Origin: Aedes albopictus
Lineage: Eukaryota > Arthropoda > Insecta > Diptera > Culicidae
NCBI RefSeq assembly: GCF_035046485.1
Contig: NC_085137.1
Location: forward strand, 343,098,505 to 343,162,504
Direction of reading: 5' to 3'
DNA: 64,000 nucleotides
Positions 21,703-31,838 of this stretch are shown here, piece by piece (position 1 is the stretch's first letter; every line of letters begins with the position of its first letter). Below the pieces are notes generated by a model, which had not been told where the DNA came from, made no database searches, and saw nothing but the letters and a program-made list of their open reading frames with translations. A program made the translations under genes and the position numbers.

Positions 21703-23525
21703 AAAACAACTGTTGTTGGAGTCGTAGGTGCCGCTGTCAGTTGGGCTGCATGAGCTTATATTCTAGACATGAATTCAAAGGAAATCCCGGATGAAATTAC
21801 AAGCAAATGCCAAGGTCAGTGACAGATATATCAAGAATTGATTTCTGGAGGAGTAATTTGATTTTTCATCAGCCGTATCATATCAGCCAAAACTCAAACT
21901 GCAGGAATAGCTGATAGATGACCTCACGAAAAAACCTCACCAAGGATCTCACCCAGACCTCACGACCTTTTCAACGGTAGTTGACTGGCGGAAGGTAACA
22001 TAAGCGTCGGCAAACGATAAACGTTGGATGGGTACTAAGCGGAAAGTCGGTCCTGGAATAGGAAACTGCGATCTCTTCAACAAAATCTTCGTTTGCACAT
22101 ATACTGAAGAGCAGTAGCTGCCTGTAAAAATCGCATCGACTGAATGGTGCTATTTTCAGACGTAACAGGCAGCTGCGCTGGTTAGAGGCAAGGCTAGTTA
22201 AGGGTCTCACCCAAGAGGACGTAATCAATCTTGCGTAATGTATTTAGTTTACCACTGTCAGCTGCTTATAGGTGGGTTTTCAGAGAGACTACAATATTCA
22301 TCAATAAACTGTTTAACTGCCTAGATGCTTGTTTCCTTTTAGAATTTGTAAAAGAATATGAAAAATTTGATCTATGTTTCCAAAAATAAAAAAAGTTATA
22401 AATAAAAGCGACATATTCGTTACCAAACCCAGTATGATATAATAAATGATGCCCTTATGTGATATTTACAACCACGTGCTGTTAACCTTCCTATATTAGC
22501 CCACGGCTGGTTCATCTACAAAACATTGATTTCACTCGAACTTTTGCCCTGATTTTGTCCCGCAATTAATAGCAGCACTTCAGTCTATCAGCATTAGGTA
22601 AATAGAGTTTTAAGCAGTAGTCAATATTCCAATGAATTAATGAATGTGTATGTTTGAAATAGTTGAATTCAAAACAAATAGCCTCCAAATGTACCTCCGT
22701 ATCTTTTTATTGAGCTGAAAAATGAATCGACTTACAAATTTTGACAGCCTTGGTCAAAATGCTCGTCTCATATATGAAGATGAATCAAAGCAACCGGTTT
22801 GCTAATCCGATAGTATTTTCGTAGTATTTCCTAGTATTTATGCATACTAGCGAAGGTTTAGAGTTGCATACCCCTTGCGTAGAAGTAACAGTAGTTTAGA
22901 GCATTTCGCATATTTTAACGTGAATACTTATGTATGTCTTTGGCGCATAGCTCTTAGGTTAAGATTGTTTTTTTTTTTAAATCTTTGATTTTAATTGATT
23001 TGTACATTCACAAGGAGTTGCACCAAATATTCGGCTAATTATTTCAAGTCCGTCACGAAAAGTTCTAGCATAACGTTGAAGTTTGACGTATAGAATTCCT
23101 AAACAAATAACTGCAAGTGTGTATGTATTATCAGAGTTTACTAAATTATTCCATGAATTTTTCAAAAATGTTCCCTGGAACTTTAACTTTAAACTGACGA
23201 ATTTTCCATAAGTCACTCAATTTCCAACCATGAAAGATCTTCAGTTCAATTGCCAAATTATCAAGTAATTTTTATCGAAATTAATCCAAAGACATTTATT
23301 CATGAAATCGTTTATCCACATTCCCATGCTTCGACCTGGAAATTGTAAGAAAACCACTCAACATTAAATCAATGCTCTGCAATAATTTATTCAAGTTTTT
23401 CAAAAAACTCTTATGAAAATCGCTTTTAAATTTCCAAACTAAAATAAGTAGTGGACTTCGTAAAAAAAATATAAAATAAAAAAGTTCTATCGTTGGTGTA
23501 TTCGACTAAAGTTGGAAACTGGTCT
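21703..23525. other. Unassigned AT-rich DNA
   Basis: No recognisable gene or element. The frame at 21971-22228 (minus, 85 codons) carries no motif. Confidence 0.35.
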
Positions 23526-23810
23526 AGTCTAGACAAAATGAAAACGCTGTTGTTTTATTTTGTCTGACGTTCCGGTCTGTTTGTGTCTTTCTTCAGGGAC
23601 TCAATAGTTCCAGTGTTCTCGTCCAGTGTGGTTCGGCAGAACCTGCAACTGCCGCATGGAACGAGTTTTCCCACACAATCGCAGCCAAATCGGATGCCCT
23701 GTCGGAAACAAAACTTGGTCCAAAGTTAGCACTCCTGAGGAAGGTTAAACGGATCGAAACGTCGGACAAAATAAAATATAGAACAGCGTTTTGATTTGTC
23801 AAGACTGAGA
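23526..23810. mobile_element. 285-bp foldback with about 60-bp arms
   Basis: The left arm contains TAGACAAAATGAAAACGCTG, TTTTATTTTGTCTGACG and TTCCGGTCTGTTT. The complement of the right arm contains TTGACAAATCAAAACGCTG, TTTTATTTTGTCCGACG and TTTCGATCCGTTT. The arms therefore pair over about 60 bases with around 80 percent identity by eye. The loop has a 76-codon minus-strand frame with no motif. The superfamily is not assigned and the outer boundaries are good to about 5 bases. Confidence 0.72.
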
Positions 23811-24389
23811 AGTCACAAAACATCAGTATCAGTGAAGTTCTTCAGATTCCCAAGATTTAGTAACTTTTTAAAGAATAGTTTCACGCTGATTTGAAAAATA
23901 ACAAGAAACTGGTGAAAATTATTTTGATTTTGAAACTCCATACGTTTTGCATGCGGACACAGTAAAGGCTGGGTATGCTGCACAATACAGATCCCATTGT
24001 GATCCACTAGCCTCTGCTCAGCAACTCCTTTCCCTACCTCCTCGTGATACCGGCCGGAAACTGCGAGCAACCTTAGGGAAGATCGGGTAACCAAACCCGG
24101 TGGGAACTTTGGTCGTAGATTGATAGGGAAGGGGAGTTTGCTTGTGCAAACCTGAGTGTCTGTTCTCAAGGAGGAACGGCTCACAACAGCGTCTGTTCTC
24201 CATGTTAGGGGCGGTTGATCAGCGTCCGAGTGCCAGGGAAGGACTCTAAGCTCAACTGTGCACTATGGTCCTCCGGAAAGTAGACGGTTGGTGTCAGGCC
24301 CTGCGAGCCAGCCGTAAAAAAACATTGTAACATTGTAAATCAGCAACAGAATAATACGAACCGAGACCAACGGCAACGACCCCAGCGAA

Positions 24390-25508
24390 CAAAAAGGACT
24401 TGCGATTGGAAACTCGGTACGTGGAACTGCCGATCTCTCAACTTCATTGGGAGCACCCGCATACTCGCCGATCTACTGAAGGACCGCGGGTTCGGCATCG
24501 TAGCGCTGCAGGAGGTGTGTTGGACAGGATCCATGGTGCGAACGTTTAGAGGTAATCATACCATCTACCAGAGCTGCGGCAACACACGCGAGCTGGGAAC
24601 AGCTTTCATCGTGATGGGTGATATGTAGAGGCGCGTGATCGGTTGGTGGCCGATCGACGAAAGAATGTGCAAGTTAAGGATCAAGGGCCGATTCTTCAAC
24701 ATCAGCATGGGCGAAACAACCGGGGTGCCGGGGATGCCAGGCACTCCCTAGAATTTGAATACACTGTTGTGATATATGAGGCGATGAACGATGAATAAAT
24801 GAACTAATGAGTATTAATTTATGGTGCACCCCCACGCGAAAATCCGTAATTTCTCCCATGAACTTCAGCATAATAAACTTGCACAGCCCACACTCCGGAA
24901 GTACTGATGATGACAAAGACATATTTTACGCGCAGCTCGAATGCGAGTACGACCGCTGCCCAAGCCACGACGTTAAGATCATCATAGAAGATTTGAACGC
25001 CAGGAGGAGGAATTCAGACCGAGAATTGGAAAGTTCAGCGCCCACCAGCAGACGAATGAAAACGGATTACGACTCATTGATTTCGCCGCGTCCAAAAACA
25101 TGGCCATACGTAGCACCTTTTTTCCAACACAGCCTAGCGTATCGTTACACCTGGTGATCACCACAGCAGACGGAATCCAAAATCGATCACGTTCTGATTG
25201 ACGGACGGCACTTCTCCGACATGATCGACGTCAGGACCTGTCGCGGTGCCAACATCGACTCCAATCACTATCTGGTAATGGTTAAATTGCGCCCAAAACT
25301 TTCAGTCATTAGCAATGTACGGTACCGACGACCGCCACGGTACAACCTAGAGCGACTAAAACAACCGGATGTCGCCTCAGCATACGCGCAGAATCTCGAG
25401 GCCGTGTTACCAGACGAGGGCGAGCTCAATGAGGCTCTTTTAGAGGACTGTTGGAGTACAGTGAAAGCAACATCAACGACGCAAGCGAGAGCATCATCGG
25501 GTACGTGA
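24390..25508 (+). pseudogene. APE-like endonuclease domain of RTE copy B, broken
   Basis: Recognisable blocks in order: LGTWNCRSLN (about 24414), RGFGIVALQEVCWTGS (about 24485-24532), ELGTAFIVMGDM then a stop at 24626-24628, RVIGWWPIDERM, GRFFN, and after a 163-bp insertion NLHSPHSGSTDDDKD, FYAQLECEYDRCPSHDVKI, IIEDLNA, IDHVLIDGRHFSD and SNHYLVMVKL. These are the LQE glutamate, DLNA aspartate/asparagine and SNHYLV segment (SDH in related enzymes) expected of an APE-type nuclease. Several frame changes and stops make it non-functional. Confidence 0.8.
24709..24871. other. 163-bp insertion in the endonuclease region
   Basis: TCAGCAT occurs at 24702-24708 and again at 24865-24871. The endonuclease reading GRFFN...INLHSPHSG is interrupted between them. 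The inserted segment ends in a patch unlike the RTE element and has no clear terminal inverted repeats or A tail. Its nature is unknown. The 7-bp duplication is the only support for an insertion event. Confidence 0.55.
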
Positions 25509-25509
25509 A

Positions 25510-26573
25510 ACGGAATCGACGGAACGAACGGAGGAGAAGAACGCAGTGCGGGCGGTAATGCTGCAGCAAGGGAGCCGACAGAACATGGAACATTACAAAC
25601 AGAAGCGGAAACAGCAGACCCGCCTCTTCCGGGAGCAAAAGCACCGTCCGGAAGAAGCGGAGTGCGAAGAAATGGAACTGCTGTGCCATTCCCAAGAAAC
25701 ACGGAGGTTCTATCAGAAGCTCAACGCATCCCGCAACGGATCCGTGCCGCGAGCCGCAATATGCAGGGGCAAGGACGGAGGCCTCTTGACGGACGAACGT
25801 GAGGTAATCGAAAGGTGGAAGCATCACTTCGATCAGCACCTGAATGGCGTATAGAACGTAGGCACGGGAGCCCACGGCAATGGAAGAAACGACGACGCCA
25901 GTGCAGCGGAGGACGGAAATGAACCAACTCCCACGCTGAGGGAAGTTAACCCGGGAGCGGTCGCGTCGTGTACTGAGTACACGCATCATGAAAAAAGCAC
26001 GCTTGTAGTACACTGCGTGAGCGCGGTGTCGCTGAGGGTGGTCAAAGACGCGACTGCTCGAGGGTTAAGGATGCTATTCACCAGCTCAAAACCATCAAAG
26101 CGGCTGGTAAGGATGGTATCGCAGCTGAACTCATCAAGATGGGCCCAGAAAAGTTGGCCACCTGTCTGCATCGGCTGATAGTCAGGATCTGGGAAACCAA
26201 ACAGCTACCGGAGGAGTAGAAGGAAGGGGTAATCTGCCCAATTCACAAGAAAGGCGACCATTTGGAATGTGAGAACTTCAGGGCGATCACTATTTTGAAT
26301 GCTACCTACAAAGTGCTATCCCAGATCATCTTCGAAAGCCGGAAGAATACGAGGGCAGGGCATGGTGCAAGAATGGCGGACAACAACCCAGCAAAGTTGG
26401 TGTTCGTGACAGATCCTATTGGCACAAGAAGGCGTAGAGCGCGGAGAGCACGATGGGCGGATCAGGTGGAGCGTGACTTGGCGAGCATCGGACGTGAACG
26501 TGGATGGAGAACGGCAGCTGCGAACCGTGTATTATGGAGACATATTGTTGGTTCAGTTTTATCTTGAATTTGA
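25510..26573 (+). pseudogene. RT linker, truncated fingers and C-terminal block of RTE copy B
   Basis: Blocks present: EMELLCHSQETRRFYQKLN (about 25670), NGSVPRAAICRGKDGGLL, VIERWKHHFDQHLNGV, then after the [61 protein letters not shown] and [16 protein letters not shown]. The frame is then joined to [13 protein letters not shown] and a C-terminal [20 protein letters not shown]. Motifs A and C (the polymerase aspartates) are entirely absent because of the deletion, so this copy cannot have polymerase activity. Confidence 0.82.
25950..26064. mobile_element. 115-bp TTAA-flanked MITE, piggyBac-like
   Basis: The left end CCCGGGAGCGGTCGCGTC is matched by the complement of the right end, CCCTCGAGCAGTCGCGTC. 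TTAA lies directly on both sides (25946-25949 and 26065-26068). CCC termini with a TTAA target are the signature of the piggyBac superfamily. It interrupts the RTE reading frame between LREV and AIHQL, and removing it restores continuity with copy A at GAAGTTAAGGAT. At 115 bp it is non-autonomous. The interior holds a second small palindrome around TGTACTGAGTACACG. Confidence 0.9.
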
Positions 26574-26607
26574 TGTTATACTAAATAAATGAAAAATGAA
26601 AATGAAC

Positions 26608-27275
26608 GTTGTGTATGGGATGAAGATTTAGTAAAATACTTTTAGCCTTATTTACTGGAAAGTTGGTTTCGTCACTTACACCCCTTTACTTCTAATCCTC
26701 TAAATTATGTGTCACGTTCTTCAATTCCATTCAATAATAAATCATCTTTTTAAATTGTAGATGAATTGAAGAATTATTGTTTGTCCAGTGATTTTACAAG
26801 GTTGCCGTAGCATCATGGTTTCTGAGTATATTGCCACTTAGGAAACATACCTGGAAGGACTCAATTCAATTAAAATATTTGGTCATTTCAGTTATCAGCT
26901 GTCAATTAGAGTGGTATCTTTTGTCATGGTCCGAAACTCTATTTCATATAACGATCTCCCATCAGACAAAAAGTTTACCACTCCATGTCATGGGTATGTA
27001 GCAATAGAATTCATCAAATTACTCCAATTGAACGAATTGATAATCAAAGCTCTCCAAAAATCTTGCCAAGACAAGGGCATCTCAAGTTGTCTGCTCAGTT
27101 TGATTCAAGCCTACTCCCCCCCAGCTCGTCATCCTTGCTCCTCCCTAACAGAAGGTGCTTCTCTGTCTGATCCCTGATTTGTCTCTCTGGCTCCAAAGCC
27201 AGCAGCACAATGTCTACCGAAGCAATTCTCAAGTACCTTTATCCCACAGAACTTTCGGCTTATGCTTGGTAATAC
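26608..27275. other. Unassigned AT-rich DNA
   Basis: No recognisable gene or repeat. An 88-codon frame at 26911-27177 lacks motifs. Confidence 0.35.
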
Positions 27276-27283
27276 ACGTGTAC

Positions 27284-27997
27284 TAGCGTGGCTCAAAATA
27301 CCACATGTCAAAAAGTTCGATGGGCCCCCTTCTCATTTCGTTCTATATGACGCCACGATGCTCTGGTCAAATTTTCAGCTGAATCCGTTAACATTAGGGC
27401 GGTGCTAAACTCGTTTGAAGTTTGTATGGGAGTTTATATGGAAAAACATCGTTTTTAGCATTTTTCTCATAAGGGGCATTATTTTTACATAAAACATATA
27501 GCCGATTATATAGAACTATAGTCTCACATGTGTTGAAAAACTTTGTCGAAGACCGCAAAGTCATCCGAAGCTTGTAAGAAAAGATATTACATGCAGACCA
27601 TCTGGTGGTGCTTAACATTTAACATGTAAAGGAATAACAATAGCAATAAAATCTCATTGAATGAGCCTGTACTGTCTAGGCTATAGCTTTTTTCGCAAGT
27701 GTCTGATCACGTTGCGGTCTTCGACAAAGTTTTTTGGCATATCCCAGGCTATATTTCTATGGGATCGATTACGTGTTTTAAGGAAAATTTGAACCCCTCC
27801 GAAGAAAATTGCAAAAAACGATGTTTTCTCATATGAACGCCCATACAAACTTCAAACGAGTTTAGCACCGCCCTAATGTTAACGGATTTAGCTGAAAATT
27901 TTACCAGAGTATCGTGGCGTCATATAGAACGAAATGAGAAGGGGGCCCATCGAACTTTTTGACATGTGGTTTTGCCATACAAGCTTGAGCCACCCTA
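27284..27997. mobile_element. 714-bp hAT-like foldback with 8-bp target duplication
   Basis: ACGTGTAC occurs at 27276-27283 and 27998-28005. The ends are TAGCGTGGCTC at the left and the complement of TAGGGTGGCTC at the right. The arms then pair over about 130-200 bases, including CCACATGTCAAAAAGTTCG, GGGCCCCCTTCTCATTTCG and CGGTGCTAAACTCGTTTG. The right arm has an extra short segment (AGCTTGTATGGCA) near its end. An 8-bp duplication with TAG-type ends fits hAT elements. No transposase frame, so it is non-autonomous. Confidence 0.85.
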
Positions 27998-28019
27998 ACG
28001 TGTACATAACGACCCGCAC

Positions 28020-28146
28020 AGGCCTCCCCGCAGGTTTTAGTGTCGACCCCACATAACCTGAGGACCCACCTCTCGGGTATCTGTAAAGGCAGATTTCCTC
28101 TTTCTATAAAAAAAAAAAAAAAAAAAAAAAAAAAGGCCTCCCCGCA
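28020..28146 (+). mobile_element. Short poly(A) retroposon with 13-bp target duplication
   Basis: AGGCCTCCCCGCA lies at 28020-28032 and again at 28134-28146. Between them is a 101-bp segment (28033-28133) ending in about 26 A residues (28108-28133). This is the classic outcome of LINE-type reverse transcription with 5' truncation or of a retroposed short RNA. The 75-bp body (GTGTCGACCCCACATAACC, TCTCGGGTATCTG, AAAGGCAGATTTCC) shows no clear pol III boxes. The source is unidentified. Confidence 0.88.
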
Positions 28147-29269
28147 AGACCAGAACAGGAAAAAAAAACCGAAGAGACGTTCATACCGGATCTGGACCAA
28201 GCTGTGGAGCCAAGGCCCGGCCGGTCCAGAAATTTTTGCGGTTGAGTATCTTATCTTGCACATTCAGAGTGCATTTTTCTGCTCGACTATCATTGCTGCG
28301 GCTTGCCGGGTGCTGGTCGGTCTTCTCAAGTCTGAATGGGTTGCAAGGGGAAACGGGGGTCTTCTTTTATTGCTTTCTTTTCCAATAAAATTCTACTCGG
28401 TTCGGCGAGCTGAGAATAATAATAGTTGCATTCTGGTGGTGAAACCATGTGGGTGGATAAGGGAAGGAAGGGGTGGTCCTAGGGATAGGGGTTCGTTCCG
28501 GACGTGGTCTGCACTTTAGAACACTGACTGCTGTCAGAGGCTGACGGCAGGAAGAAGGAATCATTCTCAGCAGCAGCAGCACCAGCCGACTTCTCATCCT
28601 CGGCGTCGTTGTAGTCGTCGCCGGGCCGATGAAAAGAAATTTGCATTGCATTAGGGAAATGAATTGAAGCGAATTAAATATTTAAATTAAATAAAATTAT
28701 CAGACGGGAAACTATTTCAGGCAAAACTGAAGGGTTGAATGATGACGAAGAGCTAAACTGTTTTTGGAAGTTTGCAATCGAAATTGATCTCTATGAGATT
28801 GATTTTGTATGTTCTCTGCTCAATAGACGTTGATGGGTTCATGCAAAATCGGTCGATTAAGCATTAATAATTATTTTCTTAATACCCACCAATTATTCGA
28901 TTACCATTCACATTCAATGTCTGATGATGTGCTAGTTCTATACCCATAAAAGAGAAAAGTCCATTTCTTCACAACATGATTAACCTCGTTTTTCTGTCTG
29001 TTTTTTTTTTTGCACCCAAACCCAAATAACTGACCTCAAAAAAACTTTATTTTATTTGAAAAGAGCTAGATAAACATCTCACATTGCATCACTGCCATTC
29101 AATATTTAATTTAACTAACCTTTGAAACGCATTGTTCAACAAGAAGTGGAAGTATTGATCACGCTAACAATGCATAGTAAACGAAGTTATTGCCACATTA
29201 TGTTTCCAATGAACAATGCCGCCGTTTCGGCCGTCGTAAATTTTGGAACGCAGCAACTCGCAGGCTTTA
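28147..29269. other. Unassigned DNA
   Basis: No gene or element recognised. 28180-28630 is GC-richer and has frames up to 159 codons (28040-28519 plus) that begin in the poly(A) retroposon and contain no domain. 28640-29140 is AT-rich. Confidence 0.35.
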
Positions 29270-29572
29270 GGACAGAAGGTCGAAGGACAAATGGTCGAAG
29301 GACAAAAGGTCGAAGGACAAAAGGTCGAATGGACAAAAGGTCGAAGGGACAAAAGGTCGAATGGACAAAAGGTCGAATGGACAAAAGGTCGAATGGACAA
29401 AAGGTCGAATGGACAAAAGGTCGAATGGACAAAAGGTCGAATGGACAAAAGGTCGAATGGACAAAAGGTCGAATGGACAAAAGGTCGAATGGACAAAAGG
29501 TCGAATGGACAAAAGGTCGAATGGACAAAAGGTCGAATGGACAAAAGGTCGAAGGGACAAAAGGTCGAATGG
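29270..29572 (+). repeat. 16-bp tandem array (GGACAAAAGGTCGAAT), about 19 units
   Basis: Tandem copies of GGACAAAAGGTCGAAT. The first few units (29270-29330) are 15 bp, lacking the T, and more variable (GGACAGAAGGTCGAA, GGACAAATGGTCGAA), while the inner units are nearly identical. A mirror-image array lies at 31589-31838. The array is open in several frames because 16 is not a multiple of 3 and the unit has few stops. The predicted repeated DKRSNGQKVEWTKGR-type peptides are artefacts. Confidence 0.95.
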
Positions 29573-29639
29573 TTCATGTTCTTGCTCATTGAGAGAAACA
29601 TTATGGTGCTTTTATAGTAATCATATGTATTTCAGCCAC

Positions 29640-29880
29640 TGACATTTCTATAGGAAATTTTTCCTTCTTTTGTTTATAGGCTATTCTTTCAAGTTGTGTT
29701 GGTGTAGTATTTAATGGCAATTTAGTTTGATGTTTTGTTCAGTAATTTTTACTTCTTAAATTTATAGGCTGTTCTTTTAAGTTTTGTTACTGAATAATTT
29801 ATCGACTATTTAGGCACTTATAATTTATTCAGAAATTTTTCCTTCTTTAATTCAATAGCTGTTCTTTCTATCTCTACTGC
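29640..29880. repeat. Degenerate repeats of 86-91 bp
   Basis: A segment with TTTTTCCTTCTTT followed by TATAGGCTGTTCTTT occurs about three times. The TAGGCTATTCTTT-type marker is at about 29679, 29765 and 29856. Divergence is high. Confidence 0.55.
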
Positions 29881-30150
29881 AGAAAAAATACTACTTTTGT
29901 GATTAGTGATCATCCGGGATGATTCATCCCCTCTTGGATTTATAGGTAGTTCCGACGAATCACACTGTATAAGTATAAATAATTTCTTCGAATTTCGACT
30001 GCTGATGATTATGTTGGGAGGTATGGCGTTCAGTCTTTGCAAAAATAACTCAAAAACGGATTCTTAAGCTTTCATAAGTTATTCCTCCAAAGATTGAAAG
30101 CCATACCTCCCAGCCCGTGAACCGTATAGTACATTTTTTTCATTATAGGA

Positions 30151-31292
30151 TTTTGGAGGCATTCCAAAGAGCTTCAGAGCATTTTTCGGCGGATTTCAGA
30201 AACGTTACGAAGGCGTTACATGCCGTTTTCTGCGGTTTCGGAGGGTCTGAGGTGCGTTACATGGGGTTTCTGGGGGTTTAAGGGGGATTTTGGAGGCATT
30301 CCAAAGAGCTTCAGAGAATTTTCGGCGGATTTCACAAACGTTACGGAAGCGTTACATAGCGTTTTCAGGGGTTTCGGCAGGTCTGAGGTGCGTTACATGG
30401 GGTTTCTGGGTCTTTAAGGGGGATTTTGGAGGCATTCCAAAGAGCTTCAGAGCATTTTCGTCGGATTTCAGAAACGTTACGCAGGCGTTACATGCCGTTT
30501 TCTGGGGTTTCGGAGGGTCTGAGGTGCGTTACATGGGGTTTCTGGGGGTATCAGGGGGATTTTGGAGGCATTCCAAAGAGCTTCAGAGAATTTTCGGCGG
30601 ATTCCAGAAACGTTACGAAGGCGTTACATGCCGTTTTCTGGGGTTTTGGAGGGTCTGAGGTGCGTTACATGGGGTTTCTGGGGGTATTAGGGGGATTTTG
30701 GAGGCATTCCCAAGAGCTTCAGAGCATTTTTCGGCGGATTTCAGAAACGTTACGAAGGCGTTACATGCCGTTTTCTGGAGTTTCGGAGGGTCTGAGGTGC
30801 GTTACATGGGGTTTCCGGGGGTTTTAGGGGGATTTTGGAGGCATTCCAAAGAGCTTCAGAGAATTTTCGGCGGATTTCACAAACGTTACGGAAGCGTTAC
30901 ATAGCGTTTTCAGGGGTTTCGGAAGGTCTGAGGTGCGTTACATGGGGTTTCTGGGGGTTTAAGGGGGATTTTGGAGGCATTCCAAAGAGCTTCAGAGCAT
31001 TTTTCGGCGGATTTCAGAAACGTTACGAAGGCGTTACATGCCGTTTTCTGGGGTTTCGGAGGGTCTGAGGTGCGTTACATGGGGTTTGCGGGGGTATTAG
31101 GGGGATTTTGGAGGCATACCAAAGAGCTTCAGAGAATTTTCGGTGGATTTCACAAACGTTACGGAAGCGTTACATAGCGTTTTCAGGGGTTTCGGAAGGT
31201 CTGAGGTGCGTTACATGGGGTTTCTGGGGTTTTAAGGGGGATTTTGGAGGCATTCCAAAGAGCTTCAAAGCATTTTCGGCGGATTTCACTTT
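30151..31292 (+). repeat. 136/137-bp satellite array, eight full units plus one partial
   Basis: The marker TTTTGGAGGCATTCC begins at 30151, 30288, 30424, 30560, 30696, 30833, 30969, 31106 and 31242, so the period is 136-137 bp. Two unit types exist. Type A has CAGAAACGTTACGAAGGCG and ACATGCCGTTTTCTGG. Type B has CACAAACGTTACGGAAGCG and ACATAGCGTTTTCAGG. The order is A B A A A B A B then partial. The last unit ends abruptly in the middle (after GGCGGATTTCAC). Because 136 leaves a remainder of 1 on division by 3, the frame rotates with each unit. The 68-133 codon open frames here are array readings. Confidence 0.95.
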
Positions 31293-31588
31293 CATGAATA
31301 ACATTACTTTATATCCTTCTATAGTCTAGTTTACGAAACGACAGCAGTGTTGATATTGATATTAACACTCACGGGCTTGGGCGCAACCTCCTGTCAAATT
31401 TTCATTCATGAAATAAGCGATCAGCTGATCCGAAACGTCTCGTAAAATGGCTCATTGGCTTCTACTTTCTATCATTCTAGGCATCTATTTCGAATTGCAA
31501 TGCGGTAGTAAAAAGCTGCATATAAGCTAATTGTCGTTTTACTGACCACTTTATCATGTCTTCCAAATTGTCTACTGTCAATAATTAT
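31293..31588. other. Spacer between satellite and 16-bp array
   Basis: Non-repetitive in this window. It has no resemblance to the spacer on the left side (29573-30150) that I can see. Confidence 0.5.
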
Positions 31589-31838
31589 ACCTTTTGTTCT
31601 ATTCGACCTTTTGTCCATTCGACCTTTTGTCCATTCGACCTTATGTCCATTCGACCTTCTGTCCCATTCGACCTTTTGTCCATTCGACCTTTTGTCCATT
31701 CGACCTTTTGTCCATTCGACCTTTTGTCCATTCGACCTTTTGTCCATTCGACCTTTTGTCCATTCGACCTTTTGTCCATTCGACCTTTTGTCCTTCGACC
31801 TTTTGTCCTTCGACCTTATGTCTTTCGACCTTTTGTCA
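31589..31838 (-). repeat. 16-bp tandem array in inverted orientation, about 16 units
   Basis: On the plus strand the unit is ATTCGACCTTTTGTCC, the complement of the 29270-29572 unit. Units at the outer right edge (31793-31838) are 15 bp, as at the outer left edge of the first array, and the inner units are 16 bp with a few variants (CTTATGTCC, CTTCTGTCCC) near 31640-31665. The two arrays are therefore mirror images in orientation and in polarity. Confidence 0.95.

Larger units (their letters stand above)
23950..26607 (+). mobile_element. RTE-type non-LTR retrotransposon, copy B, internally deleted
   Basis: A longer 5' end than copy A: an untranslated leader (about 23950-24340) with CAGCGTCTGTTCT at about 24188-24200, a word also found in the minus-strand copy near the window end. 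Then come an endonuclease remnant, linker, RT fingers and the C-terminal tail. At about 26332 the frame jumps from the early RT region (CCCAGATCATCTTC) straight to the C-terminal block. This removes about 1 kb compared with copy A (3099 to 4088). The 3' end is AATAAATGAAAAATGAAAATG, like copy A. Two insertions lie inside (24709-24871 and 25950-26064). The leader start is uncertain. Confidence 0.8.

Noticed and set aside
23735..23770. Hammerhead-type ribozyme or Penelope-element terminus (CTGAGGA ... CGAAACGTCGG)
   Set aside because: The CTGANGA and GAAAC words are present, but the segment between them cannot form stem II. The region is instead explained by the arm of a foldback at 23526-23810.
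29270..29572. CRISPR-like array
   Set aside because: The 16-bp units are directly adjacent with no spacers, and the surrounding DNA is clearly of a eukaryote rich in transposons.
29122..29642. Long overlapping frames encoding DKRSNGQ/VEWTKGR-type repeated peptides
   Set aside because: They are translations of the 16-bp array in several frames and both strands, and the mirror array at 31589 gives the same peptides. There is no start context or unique domain.
30220..31329. Repetitive protein of 45-residue repeats
   Set aside because: The repeats are the 136/137-bp satellite. The frame changes at every unit because the period is not a multiple of three.
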